In this document: piece by piece, positions 57,902 to 64,000 of the stretch
Layout: every line of letters begins with the position of its first letter
Position numbering within the stretch: the first letter of the stretch is position 1
Source of the DNA: Dermabacter indicis
Lineage (GTDB): Bacteria; Actinomycetota; Actinomycetes; Actinomycetales; Dermabacteraceae
DNA length: 64,000 bases
Assembly (NCBI GenBank): GCA_001403775.1
Contig: CYUG01000017.1
Span: 455,766 to 519,765 of the forward strand
Direction of reading: 5' to 3'
Translations under genes and position numbers: made by a program
Notes under the pieces: generated by a model
Seen by the model: the letters and a program-made list of their open reading frames with translations, nothing else
Database searches by the model: none
What the model was told of the DNA's origin: nothing

Positions 57902-57945
57902 ATCGGGCGCGTGCATGCGCGATGCGCGTTGCTCTCGATGAAGAA

Positions 57946-57988
57946 AAAGTCGCTCCCCACCCGCGCCATGCGGGGAGGGAGCGACTTT
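57946..57988. terminator. Terminator between the ABC operon and the leftward kinase gene
   Basis: AAAGTCGCTCCC pairs with GGGAGCGACTTT, with A-run and T-run outside, so it can end transcription from both sides. Confidence 0.85.
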
Positions 57989-58040
57989 CTTTATGAAGTG
58001 GAACGGCTTAGCCGCCGTGCCGCGCTGCCGTGCCGCGCGC

Positions 58041-59744
58041 CTAGCCGATGAGGGAGGCGAGCCTCTCGCGTTCGGCCTTCACATCGGCACCCGCAGCTTC
58101 CGCGACGAGCGCGAGCGCGAGCGCCATGCCGAGTGCGCCCGGGTCGGGCGTACCAAGCACTCGATCGCCGAGGTAGCTCGAACGCCCGCGACCGCTCGAC
58201 ATCTCCTTCGTGGACTCCGCGCCATCGATGCCCGCCGCGATGGCTGCGGCGTCCAGGTCGTCCGCACCCGAGGTCGCAATCGCCTCGAGAACATCCACGA
58301 TTGTGCGATCGCCGGGTTCGGCACCGCCCACGCGCGTGACCGCCGCGCGGGCCTCCTTCACGCCCTCCACAAGTGAGGTGCCGTTCTTCGCCGCCGCCGC
58401 GATCTCCTGGAAGGCGAGGCCAAACAGCGGGCCGGAGGAGCCGCCCGTGTCGTTGAGGAAACCCTCCGCAATCGAATTGAGGTCGGCCGCAAGATCCGCA
58501 TCTTTCCCACTCGCGCGCGTGAGCGTCGCCTTCGCCGCGTTCGCGAGATTCGTGCCCACGTCGCCATCGCCGGCCTTCTGGTCGATCTCATCGAGCGCTG
58601 CGCGGGAATTCTCGAACGTCTCCACGAACGTCGAGAGCCAGTCCGACGCCTGCTTCGCCCCAACCGAAGCCTCTTGGTCGGCATCGCCTTCGCCATCGTT
58701 TTCTGCCTTGCGGCCCGCGTGCACGTCGAAGCCTTCGGGCACGAGGCGCGGCGTGGGCAGCGCCGCCGTTTCGTGGGTCGCGCACACGTACTCGAGCCAG
58801 TCCTCCTCGAGCGCGGTGAGGGTGATCGAGAAGCCTGCCATGTCGAGCGCCGTCGTGTAGTTACCCGAGAAGGCGACGCGCACGTCGATGCCTGCATCGG
58901 CGAGGGCCTCGTGGGCCGCGGTCTGGACGTGCAGCAACTCGAGCGGTGCGGGGCCACCAAGGCCGTTCACGAAGAGCAGCGCGCCTGCGCTCGCCTCCAA
59001 CTTCTCGGCGAGGGCCTCGCGCAGCTCACCGATCATGCGGCTTGTGAGCTCGGCAAGCGTCGGCTGAGCAAGGGTTTCCTTCGCGCTCTCGCCATGGATG
59101 CCCACGCCATACTCGAGCGTGCCTTCCTCGACATCGAACGCGAGGTGATCAGCGCCGGGAGAGGTGTGGGCGCGGCGGGCGACCGAAAGCGAACGTGTGG
59201 CGGAAACGAGAGCGTCGCCGAGTTCCCTGAGTTCGGCGAGGCCAAGGCCCTGATCGGCGGCAGCGCCAAGAACCTTCTCCACGAGGGTCGTTCCGGCAAT
59301 GCCGCGGCGGCCCACAGCACCCGAATCGGTGCCAAGATCGTCGTCGACGAGGACCTGCGCGCTCTCGATCCCTTCGGCCGAAAGGCGCTCCGCCGCGATA
59401 TTGAAGTTGATGCAATCGCCCGTGTAGTTCTTGACGATGTGGAGCACGCCGCCGCTCTTCGCCACGGCGCGGCTCGCCTCGAAAATCTGGCGCGAATGCG
59501 GGGAGGTGAACACTTCGCCCGGCACCGCCGCATCGAGGCCACCGCGCCCCACGAACTCCGCGTGCATGGGCTCGTGGCCAGCGCCGCCGCCGCTCACGAG
59601 CGCGACTGTGCGCTCCGGAGCGGGGTTCGCCGCGCTCACGAAATACGGGTCTCGCGAAAGGGCGACAGTATCGCCCGCCGCCGCGGCAATCGCGGTGAGC
59701 GCGTAGAACGATGGGGATGCGGAATCTGAATAAAACGCCGGCAC
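58041..59744 (-). CDS. Fused dihydroxyacetone kinase (DhaK-DhaL)
   Basis: 567 residues from GTG 59744, with AGGAGG upstream. The N-terminal DhaK domain has GGGAGHEPMH and His217 in GVGIHGESA, which binds the substrate covalently. The C-terminal DhaL domain has the ATP/Mg motif KAGDGDVGTN and NDTGGSSGPL. A fusion implies direct ATP use rather than the PTS. It phosphorylates dihydroxyacetone or a related short sugar. Its neighbours are sugar uptake and hydrolysis genes. Confidence 0.9.
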   Translation of the reverse strand: MPAFYSDSASPSFYALTAIAAAAGDTVALSRDPYFVSAANPAPERTVALVSGGGAGHEPMHAEFVGRGGLDAAVPGEVFTSPHSRQIFEASRAVAKSGGVLHIVKNYTGDCINFNIAAERLSAEGIESAQVLVDDDLGTDSGAVGRRGIAGTTLVEKVLGAAADQGLGLAELRELGDALVSATRSLSVARRAHTSPGADHLAFDVEEGTLEYGVGIHGESAKETLAQPTLAELTSRMIGELREALAEKLEASAGALLFVNGLGGPAPLELLHVQTAAHEALADAGIDVRVAFSGNYTTALDMAGFSITLTALEEDWLEYVCATHETAALPTPRLVPEGFDVHAGRKAENDGEGDADQEASVGAKQASDWLSTFVETFENSRAALDEIDQKAGDGDVGTNLANAAKATLTRASGKDADLAADLNSIAEGFLNDTGGSSGPLFGLAFQEIAAAAKNGTSLVEGVKEARAAVTRVGGAEPGDRTIVDVLEAIATSGADDLDAAAIAAGIDGAESTKEMSSGRGRSSYLGDRVLGTPDPGALGMALALALVAEAAGADVKAERERLASLIG

Positions 59745-59953
59745 GGGAAACCTCCTGTGGTTGATGTGCGCTGGTGCTCTCACGGTAACAATCGGCGATT
59801 GATCGCTGCTGATGGCGTCGAGGAGCTCAACTGGTGCGAGCAATTGCCGTGGGGAATGGAAGCACGCTCGGGTGCGGCAAGCGTCGGACCGAAAACCCCA
59901 CCGAAAAAGCCCAACCGCCCCCCAACTTTCTTTCGTGGAGAAAAAATCTCGAC

Positions 59954-59959
59954 TACCGT
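59954..59959 (+). promoter_or_regulatory. -10 box of a leaderless promoter
   Basis: TACCGT ends 6 bases before the ATG at 59966, with no Shine-Dalgarno. Confidence 0.5.
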
Positions 59960-59965
59960 GGTGGC

Positions 59966-61783
59966 ATGAACGAAAACCTACGCTCCATGCCCCCGCTCGC
60001 CCACGCCCCCGGCGCCGACCAACCCGACTGGTGGAAAAACGGAGTCGTCTACCAGATCTATCCGCGCTCCTTCGCCGACGCCAACGGCGACGGCATCGGT
60101 GACCTCCGCGGCATTATCAACCACGTCGACCATCTCGCCGCCCTCGGCATCCAAACCGTGTGGCTCTCGCCGATCTACGCCTCGCCGCAAGACGACAACG
60201 GCTACGACATCTCCGACTACCGCGCCATCGAACCGACGTTCGGCACCCTCGACGACTTCGACGAACTCATTGAAAAGCTCCACGCGAACGGCATACGCCT
60301 CGTCATGGACCTCGTCGTCAACCACTCGAGCGACGAACACGAATGGTTCCTCGAATCCCGCTCCTCACGCACGAACCCCAAGCGCGACTGGTACATCTGG
60401 CGCGACGCCCGCGAGGTAGAGGGGCTGAAGCCCGGCGAACGCGGCACCGAACCCAACAACTGGGACTCCGCCTTCAGCGGCCCCGGCTGGCAGTGGGACG
60501 AGGAAACCGAGCAGTTCTACCTGCACATGTTCTCCCGCAAACAGCCCGACCTCAACTGGGAAAACCCCGAGGTCCGCGAGGCCGTGTACGACATGATGCG
60601 CTGGTGGCTCGACCGCGGCGTTGACGGCTTCCGCATGGACGTCATCAACCTCATCTCGAAGCCCGAAGGCCTTCCCGACGGCCCGCCCACGCAAGATGGC
60701 CTCGGCTCCGCCTTCGAAATGGTCATGACCGGCCCGCGCTTCCACGAATTCATGCAGGAAATGCGTCGCGAGGTCTTCGCGAAATACCCGAAGACCTTCG
60801 TCAACGTTGGCGAAACCCCCGGCATCACCGCCCACGACGCGCTCCTCACCTCCAACCCGGAACGCGGCGAACTCGAGATGGTGTTCCAGTTCGAACACGT
60901 TGGCCTCGAGCACCAGGGGCACAAGTTCAATCCCTCGCGCCTGCTGCCGCTCCACGAACTCGCCGGGAACCTCGCCCGCTGGGACCGCGAAGTTGCCGAA
61001 GAAGGCGGCTGGAACTCGCTGTACTTCGAAAACCACGACCAGCCCCGCTCCGTGTCACGCTGGGGCGACGACGACCCCGCGTGGCGTGTGCGCAGCGCAA
61101 AGGCGCTCGCCGGCATGCTTCACGCCCACCGCGGCACCCCGTACGTCTACCAGGGCCAGGAACTCGGCCAGGTGAACTTCCCGTGGGAGCGCCTCGACCA
61201 GTTCCGCGACATCGAAGTGCTCAACTACGTGCGCGAATCTGAGCAGTTCGGCCACGGCAGCTTCGGCGAGCTCCTTCCCGGCATCAGCGACATGAACCGC
61301 GACAACGCCCGCACGCCCATGCCGTGGACTAGCGCCGTCGAATCGGGTGCCGGTTTCGGCGAGGGAGAACCGTGGATCGCCGTGAACCCCTCCGCTGCCG
61401 ACGGCGTGAACGCCGCCGACCAGGTTGGCGTCGACGGCTCGGTTTTCGAGTTCTACCGCGCCCTCATCGCTCTGCGCAAGAGCGAGCCGCTTCTCGTCTC
61501 GGGCGGCTTCGAGCTGCTCGGTCCCGTCGAGAGCATGGGGGAGGGCCTCCCCGGTCAGTCCGGCCTCTCGCGCGTGTGGGCAGTGCGCAGGTATGGCGCG
61601 GCGGGGGAGGGGTCCGACGCTTCCTCGCTCATCGCCGTTGCGAACTTCTCGCGCGAAGCCGTCGAGCTCAGTGAAGATGTGTGGCCCGCCGGTGCCGAGG
61701 TTGTGCTCTCGAACGTCACCGAGAGTGAACGCGCTGGTGAACAGAAGCTTGGCGGATGGGAGTTCGCACTCCTCAAGGCGTGA
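59966..61783 (+). CDS. Alpha-glucosidase, GH13 (oligo-1,6-glucosidase/trehalulose type)
   Basis: 605 residues. The (beta/alpha)8 motifs are MDLVVNHSSDEHEWF, GFRMDVIN with nucleophile Asp225, NVGETPG with acid Glu283, and FENHDQPRS with Asp358. The N-terminus WWKNGVVYQIYPRSFAD is typical of GH13 subfamilies 23, 29 and 31. It probably splits short alpha-glucosides in the cytoplasm, and no signal peptide is present. It could act on the sugar brought in by the ROK-controlled importer. Confidence 0.9.
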   Translation: MNENLRSMPPLAHAPGADQPDWWKNGVVYQIYPRSFADANGDGIGDLRGIINHVDHLAALGIQTVWLSPIYASPQDDNGYDISDYRAIEPTFGTLDDFDELIEKLHANGIRLVMDLVVNHSSDEHEWFLESRSSRTNPKRDWYIWRDAREVEGLKPGERGTEPNNWDSAFSGPGWQWDEETEQFYLHMFSRKQPDLNWENPEVREAVYDMMRWWLDRGVDGFRMDVINLISKPEGLPDGPPTQDGLGSAFEMVMTGPRFHEFMQEMRREVFAKYPKTFVNVGETPGITAHDALLTSNPERGELEMVFQFEHVGLEHQGHKFNPSRLLPLHELAGNLARWDREVAEEGGWNSLYFENHDQPRSVSRWGDDDPAWRVRSAKALAGMLHAHRGTPYVYQGQELGQVNFPWERLDQFRDIEVLNYVRESEQFGHGSFGELLPGISDMNRDNARTPMPWTSAVESGAGFGEGEPWIAVNPSAADGVNAADQVGVDGSVFEFYRALIALRKSEPLLVSGGFELLGPVESMGEGLPGQSGLSRVWAVRRYGAAGEGSDASSLIAVANFSREAVELSEDVWPAGAEVVLSNVTESERAGEQKLGGWEFALLKA

Positions 61784-61806
61784 GCTACTGATTGATGCTT
61801 AAGAGG

Positions 61807-61839
61807 AGGCGCCCGGCGGAATGAATCCGCCGGGCGCCT
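61807..61839. terminator. Terminator after the glucosidase gene
   Basis: AGGCGCCCGGCGGA and TCCGCCGGGCGCCT form a 14-bp perfect stem with loop ATGAA, then TTCTT. Confidence 0.9.
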
Positions 61840-61921
61840 TTCTTAGCGATGAGGGAACCTCACGCGAGCCTTATATGGCCTGCCGCATTCGCATCGCCGG
61901 CGCGCTTGAGGTGCGAGCGAC

Positions 61922-62365
61922 TCAGGCCTTCTTCTCGCGGAACGGGTTCGCGGCCTGCGCCACGCTCGCCCACGAATCGGGATTCACGAGGAAGGTCACA
62001 GCCTCGTTATCCCAGAACACGCGAGTCACAATGCCCTTGGAATCCCTGTCGTACGTGAAGAACACGACGGCCATCTCAAAGGGGCGACCATTTGCGCGTG
62101 CCCGCACGTAATTGACGGCCGGTTCCTCGAGCACGTGCCTCGAAAAGACGCCGGGTGCGAAAGCGCCAGACTTCACGTAGAAGACTGGATCGACCTGCTG
62201 AAGCGTGAGACCTTCGATCCCCGCAGCGACGGTGAAGATCACGCTGAAGGCATCCCACTCGTTGGGGAAATCGTGGACCTCGGGCTGCACCGCCGCTGCG
62301 AGTGCGCGCAGGGTTTCCTGCTCAACAGTGGAGCCGTTGTTGCTCACGGGATTGTCTTGAGTCAT
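61922..62365 (-). CDS. Hypothetical, candidate immunity protein
   Basis: 147 residues, acidic and soluble. It has DFPNEWDAFSVIFTVAAG and MAVVFFTYDRDSKGIVTRVFW, a beta-strand pattern reminiscent of YezG/DUF600-like immunity proteins but not decisive. Its ATG overlaps the stop of the upstream gene (ATGA), in the same direction as the toxin gene. Immunity is inferred from position. Confidence 0.55.
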   Translation of the reverse strand: MTQDNPVSNNGSTVEQETLRALAAAVQPEVHDFPNEWDAFSVIFTVAAGIEGLTLQQVDPVFYVKSGAFAPGVFSRHVLEEPAVNYVRARANGRPFEMAVVFFTYDRDSKGIVTRVFWDNEAVTFLVNPDSWASVAQAANPFREKKA

Positions 62366-62757
62366 TGCTTGTTCAGCTCCTCTGCAAGATCGAGAAGTTC
62401 GCGAGCACTTACCGGCTCCTCGTCGCCGCCGAAGTTGTCCACGTAGGTGTAGGTGAACTCATCGGTTCCCCGATCGAAACGAGCTACGAGAGTTGCCGCA
62501 CGGTCCTTATACACCTGCTTCTCGAGGAAGAGCTCGAGAAGAAGCTTCTTCTGATCCTTCGCGAATGCCAAGTCGACCGTGAAGGGATCCTCACCCTCAA
62601 GCTTCGCAAGCGAGGTATCGAAGAGCTGCCCCGCCTTGGTGTGCACGAGAAACGAGGTCAAGACCTCAAGACGCTCAAGATCCTCAAGTCCTTTACGGAC
62701 ACAATGCTCGTACCGCTCGATGGGGCTTCCCGCCCACGGCGCGCTGATCGCAGTCAT
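62362..62757 (-). CDS. Hypothetical, second candidate immunity protein
   Basis: 131 residues, acidic. KGLEDLERLEVLTSFLVHTK is helical, and RFDRGTDEFTYTYVDNFGGD follows as strands. It begins 46 bp after the nuclease-toxin stop and is coupled to the next gene. No family is recognised. Tandem small genes behind a secreted toxin are often immunity variants. Confidence 0.55.
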   Translation of the reverse strand: MTAISAPWAGSPIERYEHCVRKGLEDLERLEVLTSFLVHTKAGQLFDTSLAKLEGEDPFTVDLAFAKDQKKLLLELFLEKQVYKDRAATLVARFDRGTDEFTYTYVDNFGGDEEPVSARELLDLAEELNKQ

Positions 62758-62803
62758 ATTCCTATCCTAATTTGCGCTGAAAGATCTGGCTTGAAGACAT
62801 CGA

Positions 62804-64000
62804 CTAGTGCTGGTTGACCTGATCGAAGTGGATCCATGGGACCGAACCAGAATCGAGCGCGTTGGCCTTGACCTCACTGAGCGCTTTCGCGGAGAAATCA
62901 CGACCGTAAGTGTTGACTTTTGTTTTTTCAGGATTGCGATGGAAGAAATCGTGTTCGTCGTTATGGACGCTTCCATCGATACGCATCCACTGCTTACCGG
63001 TTTCTCGGTCATAGATATCCGCAATGGCATGGTAAGCCGTAGGACGACCATTCGAACCCAGCGTTGCTCGGGTGGAGTAGTGAGTGAAGCTATCCTCATT
63101 CACGATGGCGTCACTTTGAATCATTTCCATGTTGTAGATAGTTTGCTTGTTCACCATATGGTGCTGAGCAAGGTAATTGCCGGAACCGAGATTCGGTGCG
63201 AACATATGTGCAAGCAAGTGGCCGTTCTCGTCAACCGGCATATTGGTCCCGGGAATCTTGAGTTTCTTACCCGTATCGGGATCCATCTGGAATGATCCGG
63301 CTTCCAAGAGCGCTTTGTTGGCTTCACGACCGTCGAGTCGTTCCACTGCGGTGAACTTGTCGAACACTATTGCTTCGGACTCGACGTAGTCGGGGTATTG
63401 GCGATAGACGACCTTGTTGCGACCAATCTGGACCGTAACCTCGCGCATGTTTTCGTTCACGTAGTCAACAACGCGGATTTGAGGTTCAGGAGCCTCACCC
63501 CTCTTCCATTCGACCTTGTCGGGTAGTGACTCGGGGAGCAAACTGCTGTTGTTTTTGACGTAAGCGCCCTCATTGACGGAGTACTCGATGTCAGTTCCGC
63601 GCCACTTATCCTCGGGTCGGTCTTTGAGATTGTTTTCAAAGTCAAACTCGTCGCCCGGAATGGCTTGTCGCTCAACGTACTCGTCGAACTTAAGCTGGTG
63701 GTACTCGGCGCGAACATCTTCAATGTCGAGTTTCTCGAGCTCGGCGACGCGATCCAAGTCACCCTTCGCCCGAGCGTCCTCAATGAGGGTCTCGCGTGCG
63801 GACTTCTCATAGAATTCGTCGGCTGAAACGGATGGCTTTTGCTCCAGGACGGATTCACTCGCGTGATGGTGTTGCGAGAAGTGCGAGTCGTCGACCGGCT
63901 TGTGCGCGGTTTCGATCGTGTCGCGTGTATCGCCCAAGGGCCCATCTTCGTGGGGCTTGAGCATTTCTGCTTTCTCAGCCCGATAAAGCTCCTCATCAAC
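62804..64000 (-). CDS. Secreted nuclease toxin, C-terminal part (DNA/RNA non-specific endonuclease type)
   Basis: The frame is open to the right edge, so the N-terminal delivery part lies outside. The last ~150 residues hold MPVDENGHLLAHMFAPNLGS, AQHHMVNKQTIYNMEM and TAYHAIADIYDR. D-x-GHLLA with a later Asn and Glu is the beta-beta-alpha-metal nuclease pattern of NS-type endonucleases found on LXG and other polymorphic toxins. The region before it is charged linker. Two small genes follow, probably immunity. Confidence 0.7.
   Translation of the reverse strand, partial: VDEELYRAEKAEMLKPHEDGPLGDTRDTIETAHKPVDDSHFSQHHHASESVLEQKPSVSADEFYEKSARETLIEDARAKGDLDRVAELEKLDIEDVRAEYHQLKFDEYVERQAIPGDEFDFENNLKDRPEDKWRGTDIEYSVNEGAYVKNNSSLLPESLPDKVEWKRGEAPEPQIRVVDYVNENMREVTVQIGRNKVVYRQYPDYVESEAIVFDKFTAVERLDGREANKALLEAGSFQMDPDTGKKLKIPGTNMPVDENGHLLAHMFAPNLGSGNYLAQHHMVNKQTIYNMEMIQSDAIVNEDSFTHYSTRATLGSNGRPTAYHAIADIYDRETGKQWMRIDGSVHNDEHDFFHRNPEKTKVNTYGRDFSAKALSEVKANALDSGSVPWIHFDQVNQH

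Overview
The window is high-G+C DNA (by eye roughly 60-65%) from an actinobacterium. It opens with the order gyrB-gyrA-DUF3566-tRNA-Ile-DLW-39-tRNA-Ala, which is typical of Actinomycetota. Other signs agree: Eis-like acetyltransferase, mycothiol-type arsenate reductase family, sortase-anchored surface proteins, and promoters with TANNNT boxes placed for leaderless mRNAs. A Micrococcales/Dermabacteraceae-type host is a reasonable guess, but I cannot prove the genus. The left edge (gyrB) and right edge (a secreted-nuclease toxin) cut genes. No stretch over 300 bases lacks a gene or a CRISPR array.

Layout. 1-4.5 kb: gyrase and tRNA core. 4.5-9.5 kb: a DUF4143 ATPase behind 22-bp iterons, an Eis-like acetyltransferase, an ABC-F ATPase and a DUF1801 protein. 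9.6-12.9 kb: arsenic (arsC, acr3) and divalent-metal (ArsR-type repressor, CDF exporter) resistance around a methyltransferase remnant. 13-18.3 kb: a hypothetical gene, an Mrr-type restriction nuclease, and a five-gene cassette resembling type VII secretion cargo and accessory genes. 18.4-33 kb: sortase-anchored surface proteins, an ATP-grasp ligase, the cytosine pair codB-codA, two Tat-exported phosphodiesterase-like proteins, and an FAD/Fe-S D-lactate dehydrogenase. 33-34.6 kb: MFS transporter.

34,673-44,413: a 9,741-bp composite transposon. Two inverted 1,425-bp ISL3-family copies bracket it, and one 8-bp target duplication (GCTTTCTT) flanks the whole unit. It carries ptxA-ptxB-ptxC-ptxD, a phosphite importer plus a phosphite dehydrogenase with all recognised catalytic residues. 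Decayed passengers accompany it: a GntR regulator with an internal deletion, a frameshifted phnM and a cap-less hydrolase. The ptx genes are the intact part, so the element probably lets the host use phosphite as a phosphorus source. It landed in the U-tract of the terminator between the MFS gene and a sodium:solute symporter.

46.5-52.6 kb: a complete type II-C CRISPR-Cas locus. It has 19 repeats and 18 spacers, cas2, cas1, a Cas9 of about 1,118 residues with all six nuclease residues, and a tracrRNA recognised from its anti-repeat, extended -10 promoter and terminator. The tracrRNA pairing fixes crRNA synthesis rightward, against the leftward cas operon. 52.7-61.8 kb: a frameshifted short-chain dehydrogenase, a ROK repressor with its operator in front of a sugar ABC importer, a fused dihydroxyacetone kinase and an alpha-glucosidase. 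61.9-64 kb: a nuclease toxin C-terminus with two coupled downstream genes, probably immunity.

One signal cuts across genes. The 10-mer TCCGACG(C/G)TT occurs 15 times, on both strands, in several reading frames and between genes, where less than one copy is expected. It is absent from the transposon and the CRISPR region.
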